Notes under the pieces: model-generated
What the model was told of the DNA's origin: nothing
What the model saw: only the letters and a program-made list of their open reading frames with translations
The model's database searches: none
Part shown: in pieces, positions 1 through 14,100 of the stretch
Layout of the letters: every line of letters begins with the position of its first letter
Position numbering within the stretch: position 1 is the stretch's first letter
Assembly (NCBI GenBank): GCA_001655205.1
Contig: LPNZ01006560.1
Location: 1-58,352 of the forward strand
Direction of reading: 5' to 3'
DNA length: 58,352 nucleotides
Source of the DNA: Lenisia limosa
Taxonomy: Eukaryota; Breviatea
Position numbers and translations under genes: made by a program

Positions 1-3000
1 GTGATAGTGACAGTTTGCTGTTTACTGCTGCGTGGAGTTGTACTATTGAGATTTCCCCTTTAGAAGCTGGTTGGTATTTTTACTTACCCACCTATTTCTT
101 CCCATAAGCCCACAATTTAGGATGTATGAGAGTCTTATGCTGATGTTCCTCGGTCTGTTCTGTCTGGAGCTGCTTGTCAAGCTTGTGGCCCTCGGAAGGG
201 TGGAGTTCTTCTCAAGCGGTTTCAATGTGTAGGCTCCTTGATGTTCTCCTTCACCTCAGACGCTTGCTTCACATTGGTGTCATAATTTTGATATCAAAGT
301 ATCTAATGTGATCTAGGTTCGACTTCTGCCTTGTACTGGTCAATATTACGTTCCTCATTATTGAAAAGTTTTTTGGCAGTAACAGTAAGCGCTCCTTGTG
401 AAACATCAACCTTCACTTCTGGACATGAATGTTTTGAGTTACCATTTTTATAAACCAAAATGAAACGAGTCACATCAGTGATATTATTATTATTTCTATA
501 ATTACTCAGATTTCACATCCGTCTTCCTGACATTCCGGCTGGTTCGGTTCACACGAGCTTTAAGAAGTTTGCGTCTATTATCGGCCAGTTCGAGACTCCA
601 AGTGACGGGGTTTTCCTTTTTCTTTTCATAAACAAACAAATCAAGTGGTATTTATTGACTTTTTGTGAGCCGTTATTTACGGGGCGTTCTAACCGTTTCA
701 GGTTATGGCAGTTACATTCCTTCGGATCATTCCTGCCATCTTAGTCATTGGTAGGTTGTTGCAAGGACTTACGTGGTTTCTGTCAAAGGTTGTTGCAAGG
801 ACTTAGTTGTCAAAGCCATGAACTGCCAAACTTCTTTTCTCCTTACTTTTTGGCTTGAGTCATGCTGAACTATTTACTCTAGCTCAGACAACTTTCTTAT
901 CCCCCCCCCCCAGCTGCCCTGATTATGATTGTGTTCTATTCGTTCAGTATCATTGGCATGGAGATATTCGCGACCACGTTAGACAAGGTTGGTATGCCTC
1001 CTTTCAATAACACTTACACGCAGGTTCCCTCATACAACAACCCTGATGCAAACTTCAACTCCTGGGCTTCTGCCCTGCTCACTCTCTTCCAACTACTCAC
1101 AGGTTCCAATTGGCATGAGATCATGTGAGTTCCTTGGTTTCCATTGTCCCTTTATAATGGTCTTTCTTCCATCTTTGTCACCCCCCCCCCCAGGNNNNNN
1201 NNNNNNNNNNNNNNNNNNNNNNNNNNNNNNNNNNNNNNNNNNNNNNNNNNNNNNNNNNNNNNNNNNNNNNNNNNNNNNNNNNNNNNNNNNNNNNNNNNNN
1301 NNNNNNNNNNNNNNNNNNNNNNNNNNNNNNNNNNNNNNTTCAACTTCATTGGAATCCAGGTGTGTTGATTCCCCACGATTTGGTCAACAACATCCCAGCT
1401 ACACTCACCCAGACACCCGTGATTTTTTTTTTGATTTTTTTTTTCAAAAACCCTTGTGTGTTTTGGTAAATGTCTAATAGATCAGTGTTAAACATTTCCA
1501 TTGTCTCTCAAACCTCTTGTTTCTATTTGAATCTTTTTCTTTGTTGTGGAATTATCTGCATATATTTTGCCATTTTGAACCCCCTCCCCCCCAATGTCCA
1601 CACTGTATCAAATGTTTAGCGAATAGAGTTTTTATTGGTACAAAAGTCTCTTTTCACCATCAAGCTCTTCCTCAATGTTGTTGTTGCCCTAGTGCTGGAA
1701 ACGTTCTTGGCGCAAAAGCAGATTGTTGAGGCCAAGAAGAACGTCATTATTCAGGTACAGGGTCTATTCCGGTTTTTTGGACTTTATTCCTGTTAGTCGA
1801 TTAATGTTTGAGACGTCTTATCTTCAGAGAGGACATTTTACCTACTTTTAATTTTGCTTGTCTTATTTCCCGTATTAACGTCTTTAGGTCTATGAAAACG
1901 ATAGTGATGATGAGGGTGTTAGAGCTCCATCCAGTGGGAGTGGGGATGGTTCAAAGCAATATATCTATTAGATAGAGAGGGCGATTTCACTCACGTGAGA
2001 CCTCTAACATGCCATGTCTAATCCTTGAATCACAGGCGTTCGGTCCACGACGGGAACATTCACCAGCCTCAAAGACGGGAACGCCCCCGCAGCTCCGAGT
2101 GCCACCTCACCTGTCGAAGTCTGGAAGGTTGATTTCAGACAAAGATGGGACTCGAGCGTTTTCCTCAAGGTTGTCCAACATTATAATAATGTTGCTTTTA
2201 TTGCACTCCATTATCAACACTACTATTGCCAACGCCCCTTGCTCAGTTGACGATTTAGTCCGACGGAGAAGGAGACATGGACCAAAACGAGCTTGACGAC
2301 CTCAATCGCGAGTACCGCCAAGTGAGGTCAAGGCTTGGTCTAATTTGCTTTGTTTGAAATGAGCACTACATCTCGTCGTCAATACAGGCAGATAAAACTA
2401 GAGTATATTGCACTTAGTATGTATTATATTAATATTAATAGTTTATTGCCCGGAGCTCTAAGTATTATTATTTTACTATTATTTTACATTCTCAAAATAT
2501 CAATATATTGATCTTTGAACATATTTATTTTCCTTTTGATCTTGATGACAGGTCAATCTCAACACAATGCGGCAGCGTAGAGGGTCATCAATCAACCTCA
2601 ACTCCCCGAACTCGAGTGGTAACATCTTCAGTGTCCTTAAGAGTTCGAGGGTTCCATCTGATGAGGGTATTTGATTTTTCCATGATTTCACCTGTTTGAG
2701 TTGTCGGCCATTCCCAAACTTTTCAAGCACACAGTTCCTCTGACTCTTTTAGGTGCGCGAGACTCTCGAAAAGGCAAAACACCCTCTTCTCATGGCAGTT
2801 CGTCAGATGGCCATCCCCCGAGGGTTCGTTTCTGAGTTATCTGCTTGCTTTTTTTATCTCAGATACATTTTATATTCCCTGTTAACATGACCCCCAGGTT
2901 AATCGCCAGCATTCATCTTTCGCTATTCGAAACCTGGAAACGGGTAAAACGGTCAGCCGAACTTGGGGAATTTGCTTTATGCTATTGCTGTTATACTAAC

Positions 3001-4038
3001 ATACGGTTCTTTTAACTTGTCTAGAAAAACCTCTGGAAAATAGCACGCAGGACTGTACATCAGACAACAAGAGACAGTCTTACTTCAAATGTAAGAATGA
3101 ATACTTTTGTTCAGTGATTTTCCATCTTCCTGACACGAAAAGGAAGACATCGCTCCACCCTTTGCAACAAGGTCAATGTCATCCAAGTAAGACTCGGCCG
3201 TCAACTCCAATATCAACTCATCCATTTCACTTCATAATCATTGTCCAGGTCGGGGCTGGTCGCTCCACCCGTCCCAGCCAGGAGTTCGCTCAAACATGAT
3301 GCCCCCATGATGGACGCGACAGTGTCAATACCTGTGCCTGGTGATGAAGGTTATATTGAGCCAAGCGGCCTGGACCTGACCGATCTCGAGCTGTCTAATG
3401 TGGAGGAGGCCGTAAGCATGGCTTGCTCATATACTACTTTCTCTTTCAGCCTAACACTCCAGAGCGAACTCTCTGAGGAGGAGCTCAGTGAACTTGAAGG
3501 TGAGGACGCTTGTAATGCTGGTGTTGGACATGCAGATACATATATAGTCATATATCAAATGAAGAACACGCATATCTCCAAGTCTCACCCATCTTATAAT
3601 CCAAATGCAAGTGTTTTTTCACAGCCTTGTGATAAGGGGTTGACGAGTGGCTTATTGTGATATCGCCTTCTGGTATCCCAAGTGTGGACATTAACCTTGC
3701 AGACCAAACACCATTTGCTGCAACCCCACAGTCAGTGGCAACTAGATCCGTGCCACCGCAACCATCCATGTTGGTCTCCTCGCCTTCCTACCTTATCCAT
3801 CCACTATGTTATCATATTGACTAAGACCCTCTCTTCCAATGCCCCCAGGACTGTGACCAATGAGAGTGGCGATGAGGGCGATGTGGACTTCCACTCAATG
3901 GACGTCATGGCCGCCAAACGCCTCATTGCGCTGGAGGAGCGCAAAGTCCGACGACGCCAAGCTGCAATGTTGCGCAGACGCAGGCTTGGTGACTTCAGTG
4001 CCCCGTGTGCAGGGGCAAGGAGAAAATGCAGTGGATAA
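1..4038 (+). CDS. Two-pore-type voltage-gated Ca2+/cation channel, C-terminal part
   Basis: Membrane ion channel, cut by the left edge, so only the last six-helix domain and the tail are present. In spliced order: an S3-like exon (about 122-230, MYESLMLMFLGLFCLELLVK); an S4 voltage sensor at about 530-590 with Arg every third residue (RLVRFTRALRSLRLLSAS); an S4-S5/S5 exon near 705-750; S5 plus pore loop at 913-1125, with pore sequence LLTGSNWHEIM; then S6 ending LNVVVALVLETFLAQKQ near 1665-1755. The pore motif resembles the (V)NNWHxIM motif of domain II in two-pore channels, which act in endolysosomal or plasma membranes. A four-domain Cav-type channel is not excluded because upstream domains are missing. 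A gap (1195-1338) removes sequence between pore and S6. The tail (about 1890-4038) is a long, hydrophilic, Ser/Arg/acidic region spread over many small exons, ending RRRQAAMLRRRRLGDFSAP. Exon joins are inferred by eye. Confidence 0.75.
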
Positions 4039-4184
4039 TTTTATAATAAACGAAATCTCCAGTAGTTCGACCAGAATACGTGAATGAATAGTTACTGTTG
4101 GTTCATCTATTACCTGTTTTTGCCTCGATCCATCCCACCCTCTGTACCCCTTGAATTCATTTTACTATTTATATTTCGGCGGAT

Positions 4185-4400
4185 TTAAGGTGGTCCAGTC
4201 ATTGTTTTATTTTGGCAATCATGTTTAAACCCCAAAAAAATAAAAATAAAATATGTAGAAGCCAAAAACGTCCAAAATTGGAACAACCTTGGAGTCGAGG
4301 AAATGGACAAAAATATTTTTTCTATTCGATGCGATTTTGTTTTTCAAAATTGCACACGGCTTCAAATTAGCAAAACAAAACAGCAACTGAACCACCTTAA
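4185..4400. mobile_element. TTAA-flanked MITE candidate (208 bp between TTAA copies)
   Basis: Two TTAA copies (4185-4188 and 4397-4400) flank an AT-rich 208-bp stretch with terminal inverted repeats. The left end reads GGTGGTCCAGT and the right end reads ACTGAACCACC, a match of 10 of 11. TTAA target duplication is the hallmark of piggyBac-superfamily transposons. There is no coding capacity, so this would be a non-autonomous element. It sits just downstream of the channel gene. Confidence 0.6.
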
Positions 4401-5155
4401 TACCCTATATATATCATATATCATATAATACTTCTCTGTGTGCCATCGCAACCCCCCCTTCCCCTTGGAAAAAATAATTCGAAATTATCACAGCGTGATG
4501 GTGGGAACAGCTCAGCCAAATACAAAACTATTTTTTATTTCTCATCACTATATGATTTGACATGTTGTGGGTTTGTTTACCGGTTAGAGCGAAAGGCCAT
4601 GCCCGCTCAAAGTCAATGCAAGGTCCTGGAAAGAAACCGTAAGGAGGGGGGAGGGGGGGAGTAAACGAAGTTACTTTTAGTATAAACAATTTATAATTGC
4701 GTTGTCTGACTTAACTAGTCTGAAAAGATCGAACACAGATCTCCGTAAAGTGGCTCTATCCTTTCAAACGGTTTGTGTTTGGTTCACTCTTGCACCTTCT
4801 TATACCATTTAGGCAATTCCACACACCTCTCCAATGAAAGACCCGTCAGACCCTCTCCCAGCGCTCCCGGAAAATCAGGCCCGAGGTCAATAATTTGATG
4901 TTCCCTATTTTTGTCTATGGTACTTTGATGTTCGATATTTCTGTTCTCATGATAGGTAACCATCAATACACATGTTAATCAGCTATTGTACAAACACCTC
5001 GACAGTCTATCTTGTTCGATTGGTGCTGGTGGTGGAGGGGCGCGTTCTTCGGGGCTGGAAAAGTCAAAAAGGCTTTTGGCGGTAAATGTTCATATTGACA
5101 GTCTGATAGGAGTATTCAAACTTGGTTTGCCACCTTGTCAAGGGCTTCGTTCCCA
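4401..5155. other. Intergenic region between convergent genes
   Basis: About 750 bases between the channel gene (+) and the 3' end of DRC10 (-). It is AT-rich with a G-rich patch near 4640-4660. I see no exon chain, RNA gene or repeat here beyond the MITE just upstream. Confidence 0.5.
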
Positions 5156-8100
5156 TCATACCGAACTGCTTTTTTTCCTTCCCTTGCGCTTCTTCTTTGC
5201 GAGCTTCTTCCGTTCACTGTAGCCTCTGAAGACAGCTTGAATTGCCGTTGCGGCCTGAGATAACTTCCAGAAGTAGGCTTGTTGTTGCTAGGAGAGTGAA
5301 CTGAATAGACACCAGAGAGCAAAGAAACATGAACAGCATCCCACCGCTTCCTTCATCATGACAGCCTGCTTCTTTTCCATTATAGCGTCNNNNNNNNNNA
5401 AAGATAAAGAAGAGAAAAAGACAAATCGGCGTACAACATACAGTCCTAGACCTGGCCTCCATCCATAGTATTATCAAAACAGCCGTTACACAGAGTCAAC
5501 ACAAGATGAGTGACTCATGGGTGCCCCTTGGCGAACAGGAGATGTTTAAGGACGTTGTTCCCCTTCCTCAAGATGACGGAGACGCGCCCGTAGTGACAAT
5601 CGCTTACACCGAAAGATGTAGGCTTTAGTTCACTTGAGGGTGGATGGGTTCAAGGGTACTTTCTGAAACACTTCTTATTTTACCACTCAGTTAACAATGT
5701 TATGGGATACTTCCGAGCATTAATCCAAACGGACGAAAAGACTGAGGTGAGAACTGACAAGTGACTCTTTTGAGATGATGTTTTATGTTGTAGCGCATGC
5801 TGCATTTGACAGAAGAAGTTATTGCAGTCAACCCAGCCAACTATTCTGCCTGGTGAGGTAACTCATGTATTTCCGCTTTCAATTTTCCCCGAGTCAGAAA
5901 GTGTTACCCGGAGAATGTGACCCCCCGTTTTTTTTTACCGAAAATGTTTAATCCTCTCTTAACAGCGCAGGCATGTTCGTCGTGAAGTCATGGAGCACCT
6001 GGGTTCCTCGGTGAGTGAGGAGCTGGAGTACACTGAGCTGCTGCTTGAGAGCAATCCCAAGAACTATCAGATTTGGTGGGTGTGTGGCCATCCTACGAAG
6101 CTCTAGCTCAGTATCCTCTGTTACCCCTAAGGCATCATCGTCGGCTGATGGCCAAGAAAATTGGGTCCGGCTCGGAGGAGTTCCGAGTCACTGCAGAGAT
6201 CCTCAAAGAAGACAGCAAGAACTACCATGCATGGGGGCATCGCCAATGGGCTGTTAAAGAGTTCGGCACGTGGCAGTCCGAGCTTGCCTTTGTTGCAACT
6301 ATGCTGAAGGAAGATTTGCGTAACAATAGCGCATGGACTCAAAGGTATGTTGATATGCGTTATTCATAAGAGCTTTGGTGGTTTCTATATTTATTGCCTT
6401 TTTGGTGTTATTTGGAGAGTGTCCATTTGAAATAACCTTGAACCTTGAACTGGAAGACTTTCATAGTACAGTAATACGCCCCTTGTTTGTTTTCAAATCA
6501 CAAGGTGGAATTGACTCCGTGAAATTACTTTTTTGAAGAAAGTAGTTGAAACAATTTGAAACCAAAGTGTTTGGAGCCTTGATTTTTTAAAATATTTTGG
6601 ACTTGAAATCCGCAAGTCCATACAGATTGTGTCTTTGGGGGTTGTAAAACAACAAAAATAAAATTAAAAGTAAGAACTTCTAATGAGTACAGGTACTTTG
6701 TGATAACACAAGGGGAGCGACAAATTCTTGATCTCCAAACTATTCAAAATGAAATTGAGTAAGAGGATGGACTTTCATTGAGTCTTGCACTGTGTTTTTT
6801 CTACCTGTTTGCTTACGATGCAGGTTTGCATTGACATATTTGAAGAAAGCCCCCAACAACGAATGTCCGTGGAATTATATCAAGGGGTATGGCGGTCCTT
6901 CTTATATCAAGGGGTCCTTCTTATATCAAGGGGTATGGCGGTCCTTCTAATAATCATTGGGTTTTTGTCTTCTTTTTGAACACAGTTCACCTTTTCAGTC
7001 TTTGCATCGGACACAGATACTCAAACATTGAGGGACTGAGGAACCTGGTAGAAAAGGTGAATCTTGGCTGACACAAACTGTTAAAACCTTGAATATATAA
7101 ATCAGAATCCTTGTACATGTATAAAGAAAATGACCTCTTAATGTTCCCCAACTTTTTTTTTCAATTTTGAGCAAGTGTCAAAATCCGTGAATTTGGTCTC
7201 CCTGGTGGCCCCTTTTGCCTTTTCACGGGATTTTTTTTTCGAAATTTATCCCTCTTTTAGTGCTAAGAAACAAAAATTTGTACCCCTCGGAGTAATTGGT
7301 TATGGATTTCCCCTTGCTTTGGCTATGTAATGGTGAATTTTGAGAGAAAAATGTTCACAATAGTGCTTTCTACAAGGTCAAACTTTCCCGGATAGTTGCC
7401 ATTTATTCCTTGAATGTGAACAGCATCCCACCGCTTCCTTCATCATGACAGCCTGCTTCTTTTCCATTATAGCGTCTCGCTCCTTTGAAAGCTCTTCGTA
7501 CTTCTTCTCAAGGTCTTCAAGTTGGGCCACTTCTTCCTCGTGGATGCCCTGGGATGTAATATGGGGAGAAGTATAGACTATATAATACAATATTATATTT
7601 ATATAGCAGCTTACTTGTAGTGTTGTGAGCATTGAGTGCTTCTCCTCCATATCACTATCATATTTGTTGATCCAGTTCACAACCTGAAGCAATGAGAAAA
7701 TGAAGTCTGTTGAAGAGAGAGCAATGCCCAAAGAGTTTCTGAATATATAAAGACAATAGTATTGGTAAATTAGAATTGTCCTTTAAAACTACCTATATGC
7801 CATGCGAATACCCTATCACCTCTTGTTCTACACGGACTTTCATTTTCCTTAAAGAAACTTCGGTTTCCAAGTTGGCTTTTGTCACCTACAGAGGTCAGCC
7901 CCTAACAAAAAGACATACCTCGGCCTTGGTTGCTGTCAGCCGGCTGCGATCTTGGGTTAAAGTCACCACCTACTCCGTTAAAAACAAACAAACACCATGG
8001 GTTGTATGTTAGAGTAAAGAAAAAAAAAAAAAATAGAAAAAAAAAAAAAAAAANNNNNNNNNNNNNNNNNNNNNNNNNNNNNNNNNNNNNNNNNNNNNNN

Positions 8101-11100
8101 NNNNNNNNNNNNNNNNNNNNNNNNNNNNNNAAACGGGTAGCCAAGTGAATTAATTTGGGTTTGAGCCAAGAATATGTAAAAATCGCATTTTATCCTGTGA
8201 TTATGACTGAAATTACTTTCGAAAATAACAAGAAAATGAAATTTATAGTACTTTTATAGGGAAAATTCAAGCTGTCCGGGAGTTTTGATATGTCCGGAGC
8301 TTTGACTATAATTATCTATCATATATTTTAAAACTCAAAACAACCCGTTAAAATACGCGTGTTTCTGGATTTGACCACCCAGTTGATGGCCCAGTTCCCT
8401 GCATGCCCACATGCTGTTGCTTTGCTTGTTGACATCTATTCCCAAGGATCTCAAGAAGACGTTTCCAAGGCGAAAGAGGTATGTTGTGCTTCACTGCTTT
8501 ACTCCGTAGCTGGCAATGTCCCTTGCCTCCAACCTCGATCCTCTTCGGGTGAAGTATTGGACTTGGATTGCCGACTCTTTGAAAGGAAAGTAATGGTACA
8601 TAGTTGAAATGTGAGAATTGCGAAATCAAAATAGGAAACAATAATTAAAAGGAAACGTAAGTAAACCATACTGTACAACATAAAGCATTATTTTAACTGG
8701 TGGTCGAGGTGTGACTATGTCCTGGTCTAAAGAGTCAGTTTCAGACCCTTGGAGAGAATACGATTACGGTGCTTATACGCTCAAAAGACCGGGAAATGTC
8801 GATAGCTTTCGAGGATTAATGTCCCTTTTAGTACACCCATGAGGCAACATACGATAGAGGAGGCAGCAGGCGTGGGCCGCGACTGGAGCCGAGACCCCTG
8901 CTGAGTGTGGGGCTTTGGTCTGGCAGGACCAGAGCCGTCGGCTCTGCTAACTCCGCATCAGGAATCGGTGCGGACCTTTCGTCACTTGCACCCTGCGGAT
9001 GTCAGGTCACCTTTTTTATACAGTAACTCACCACTGAGTCGTCAGGCTCGATTACCCGCAGTTCACACACCACTTTGGTGACGTGGCGCTCAGAAGGGTC
9101 GCATTCGTTCAAGTTCGTGGGGTTCTGGATTCCTGATCCGTGAGTCCAGGTATCCCAGGCAGAAGTCAACCTTGAGAGTGGTCGTCAGCCTCCTTGGTCC
9201 GGTTGGATGCTTTGCAATGGCTCGAAGGCGTACATGACCCCTACGATGTCAGTATCTCCAAGACACCCAATACATGCTGATTTAGTAATAGTGGCACACC
9301 AGGACGGGGAGGGAGCTGGAGCTGGAGGTGGTGGCTGATGGGTTGACAAGGATTGCTGCAGAGACTGAATGCAATAAGAGGGTATGATGAAGTTGAGACA
9401 AACCCCCAGCGAGAGGACTTGGGTTGGCTGGTAGATGCTTCGTTGCTGCTGGAAGATGACGATTGGAAGTATCCGACGACGACGAGTTCGCAACCGACGC
9501 CAATGTCCCAGTACTCTCATTGGAACTGCACAGATAAGTTTGAAAAGAGAAGATAGTAAAACTGACATCAGGGGGTTGGTTCTCTCTTGCGATGAACCCA
9601 TGCTGTTTTCAAGAGAACTAAACAGTGAATGGGAAAATCATGACTTGAATTGGAATCGGGTCCTACGTTTTATTCGAAAAGAAGCCCAGAACATTGACTT
9701 TGAACGTGTCAAAGGCTGGAGACACAAAGAAGACTTTTTCGCGGTCCTTCTCAACCCTAGACCATGAAATCTTGCAAAACATTTTTTGAAAGAGTGCTCC
9801 CAAAAAAGATTGCATACTGTTCATCGACAAGCTTAAACAGAAGAGCTCTTTGAGACTGAGTATTCTGACATTCTCGTCTCACAATTTCAGTACACACGAC
9901 ACTTGAAGGGGGCATGGTGAGGTGCTGTCAATGTCAAATACGTCAAAGTGCTACAAGAATACAAAAAGCAAACACTTCAATAAAACAGTATTTGAGCATA
10001 CCAGCGAGTAGCACGTGTTGATTGCATCAGAAGCAACAATGAATTTACTGGAAAGCAACCCACAATAAAGGTCGCCAATATGGACCGCTGCTGCTACCTG
10101 GTGTTGTCACTCGAGTTTTAAGGGAAAGTCCAGAACGTTCAATCACCCAACCCAGTTCAACAACGCAGCAACAGGCTCCCCTCACCTCAATATCGCGGAT
10201 ACACGAAGATTGCGATACTTTTACTGCGGCGTCCACGATCTCGAGAGCCAATAGACACATGTGGGCGGCCACGTTTGGGGAAGGCTTGAACAGACCGCTC
10301 AGGATCAAGATTTCGCAATCCGTGTTGTCAACTAATTATGATAAAATGTAACAGTCTCGGCCACTTACGTTTGAAGGCATAATGGCGGTCGAGAAGATGG
10401 CCTAATTCCCTGGAACATGAAAAACACTTGAGAGGGAAGGGAAATATACTCGTCAAACTTCTCGAGAAGGAACATGACTTGAACCGGTTGAAGGGAGTGG
10501 CTCAGTCGAGCAAAGTCCGAGATTCCGGCAACGACAATACCGCAGTTATCAACCTTGTCGTCCACATTGCTACCAACCTAACCAGATGAGGGAAGACAGT
10601 TTCGAGAATGCCTACTCGCATTTTTTCGAGAATTTCTGGCGGGAGCATTCGAGAGGCAAGCACCTATGATGTCAAAAAAAGAAGTCAAATACCCCCCNNN
10701 NNNNNNNNNNNNNNNNNNNNNNNNNNNNNNNNNNNNNNNNNNNNNNNNNNNNNNNNNNNNNNNNNNNNNNNNNNNNNTTGGCTTCGATGCGACTGAGAAG
10801 CTGGTTGACATTTCGGCCTACATCTTCAAATACAAAGGCCAATAGTTGTTCAACATATCACATATTACAGTCCAAGTTTGAACAAATGAGATAAAGTTGA
10901 CCTCACCAAATCCTTTACACCATCACAGCTGTAATACTGAATATGATAGTAGTGAGAAAAGGAGACAAGGAATATTATTTTTATAGTCCATCATACCCAT
11001 GTTTCCAAACTCATCATTCGTGCTAGCGCGAACTCTTCTTGAAAGGGTTTTCAGTGCTGACACCGCTGAAATCTGAACAGTAACAAAGCAGTGTCATCTT

Positions 11101-14100
11101 GGTTGCCTTACATCTTGCGACATTCGAGATATGGTGGAGAGAACTGTTAGCTCCAAGCACGTGACACCCACGACAATCTACAGTGTCAGAATACAAACTT
11201 AATCTCTTTAAATGGTAAAATAGAGTACCTGGAAGACACCAGCCAGAGTGACACTGACAAGCAGCCTTGTTTCTGACTGCCTCTGAAGATCGGACAAAGA
11301 CCTCTGTTTGGAATTAGTTCAGTTGCAACACTTTTTCTCAACAAATACTACGGAGATACGTACCTCAAAATCAGTACGCAGAAATAAGACATTTGTGGCG
11401 TATTTGTCGCTGATTGTGGCGTAGGCAGCCAGACGGGTCCCGCCAATCAAGGGGGCCACTACAGCACCCTAGTCAGTTAGATCTTGACTTTGTGTCCAAT
11501 AGCTTACAGTTTCTGGACACAGTCTTGTCTCATCATAGTCTGCCGATGAGATGAGAGAGGGAACAACCTGAATCATGAGCAACAAGTCCATCTTATCAAA
11601 TAATCCAACTTACAGTGGTTCTCTCGAAGACCAAAGCAGCGGAAGTCCCGGAATACGACTCTCCTTTCGGTGCAATAAGGAAGTCATCAGATGGGATGTT
11701 TTTGTCCTAGTGAATTAATACGGTTGCTGTTCAAAAAAGACACCACGTACAGGGCTATTAATTTGGTAGGTAACACATGCGTTCACAAGATTTGCATACT
11801 CTGCCTATTTGGAAATAAGAAAGTTGTGTGCACGGTGTTGTTAGGCAAATGATTGGGTGAAATAATAGCATACATCTCTTATAATCATGCGGCGTCAGCC
11901 AGATACTCCCATTCATTTCTACATATTATAGAAAAAGACACAAAATGTTAACCCATATCCACTAGTGATATGATCATATGACCGACTTTCAAGTCGAAAT
12001 GATGAACGAAGATAACACGAGGGTTAATCCCGAGTGTATCAGAGTATCATGAGACGCATCCTTAATCATCTTAAAGTAGCTAAGCAGTTGAAAGCGCCAA
12101 ACCTCTTGGAAGCTAAAAATTGTCCATGTCACCTTAATCCTGATTATATATATATGTCTATTTCCCATTCTGATTGTCCTACTTCCCACGGTAATCATGT
12201 TTTAACGAGTAATCTTGCATGTATTTAAATAGTAACCTCAATACACTATGTGGGTTGGGTTTCCAATGATGATGATGATTTACCTGCTGAAGTGGAAAAA
12301 AAGCTCGCTTGTTACATCAGAAATAAGGTTGCGGCTCTGGGTAATTCGGGACACTGTCCTCCCTTCTTTGCGTTTGCCGACTTTNNNNNNNNNNNNNNNN
12401 NNNNNNNNNNNNNNNNNNNNNNNNNNNNNNNNNNNNNNNNNNNNNNNNNNNNNNNNNNNNNNNNNNNNNNNNNNNNNNNNNNNNNNNNNNNNNNNNNNNN
12501 NNNNNNNNNNNNNNNNNNNNNNNNNNNNNNNNNNNNNNNNNNNNNNNNNNNNNNNNNNNNNNNNNNNNNNNNNNNNNNNNNNNNNNNNNNNNNNNNNNNN
12601 NNNNNNNNNGATTTACGCAGTAGTGGGGGAAAGTAGGGTAACCTAGCTGACGGTACCCTTCCTTACCTCTACGCACTCCCTAAAATGCACAAATCCCCAA
12701 TAAGCTTCAGATTCATCGCCGGCGGTAAAGATGTAATCGATTCCGTACCTTCTAAGCTTTTATGCTCCATGCTTACCCATATCGAGAGTACACTGCATGC
12801 TAAAGACCTTTGAATATTGCTTCATCTGGCCAACGCCGTCATATTATAACCCATTCTGCTGAGCAGGCTACACAACGAATTAATCATATTGGGACTGCTA
12901 ATTCGCTGTAAACATTTGATTTCTCAACACTTTATACCAAGTTCATACAGTCTGACCTCCTAAATGATGTTAAAGCCTTCACTCATATTTCTGAACGGGA
13001 TAACATCTCCAGTAACCATCTGAAATTATGTCTCAAATCTTGTCTAAATCTAATATCTATGATCTACTTCACTGGGTTGTTTCTAATATGTATTTTCATA
13101 ATGGTGATCTCACCTTTCATCAAACGGTCGGCCTACCCATGGGTACCAATGCAGCTCCTCTGCTCGCTAACCTTGGGCTGTATCGCCACGAAAGGGACTT
13201 TGTCTCGAGTCACCAGGACGACACAGTGATATCAACCTTCAACAACGCCTTAAGGTTTATTGATGATATTCTCTTGATTGACCTCATCATAGCTTCCATA
13301 AACATATTATCGCAACATCTGATGATATTGATCTGCAATTATCACAAACATCCGCTTCCACAACTGCAGTGGGTTATCTTGGTATATAGGTTAACATTCA
13401 TAGGAATCATATCAATACTTCAATATAAGATAAACGCAGGGATTTTTGTTTTAAAGTCAATCAATATCCACATATCCATTCCACTATTCCGAAACATATT
13501 GTAAAAGGTGTCTTGAACGGGTAACTCACGCGTAACGGTCGATTGTGTTCTCAACCGAGACACTTCGCCTACAACGCTGGTCGTCTCATCCGAACCCTTA
13601 ATACCAATGGATATAATCTTGCATCCCTCAAGAAATTAACGATATCGTTCATCTTCAAATTCAAGTTTGCATTTATGACACCCCATCGAACACAACTGAG
13701 GGCGCTTCTCCTAAGCAACCTCATCGGCCTCATAGACTAGGGGATCTCTCCACCTAGTCCAACAATTGAGCCACGTATAATTTGTTCTCCTTTGAGGACG
13801 TTATCAATATTTACGATAATATTTTCCAATAAAGCCTTTGATGTCTGCAATTCTAACTCTCTGGCACCTCCTGAATCTCTGGCATAAGACGGATTTAGGA
13901 GGGCCTACCTGGGTTATTATGCAGGGGCTATTATCCTTATTCATGAATCTAATCCTTGTAGGTATGCTGGGGAGGCACNNNNNNNNNNTCTATAGCAAGT
14001 ATTCAAATTTCAAATCCAGTTGTTGACAGATTTTTGAGATTTCAGTTTTAATGTTTAACAATTATACAGTTTTTGTCCTTTCAAAATCAATATTTTTTAA

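Noticed and set aside
5390-7476. Ciliate-type scrambled gene or eliminated sequence as the leading explanation for DRC10/FNTA interleaving
   Set aside because: An N-gap lies at one end, and the other end is a perfect 60-bp overlap typical of contig-end duplication; kept only as an alternative.
12034-12228. Possible separate small gene before the retroelement
   Set aside because: Its C-x-C and HGNHVLTSNL motifs fit the N-terminal block of the same Penelope-like RT, so it was merged with it.
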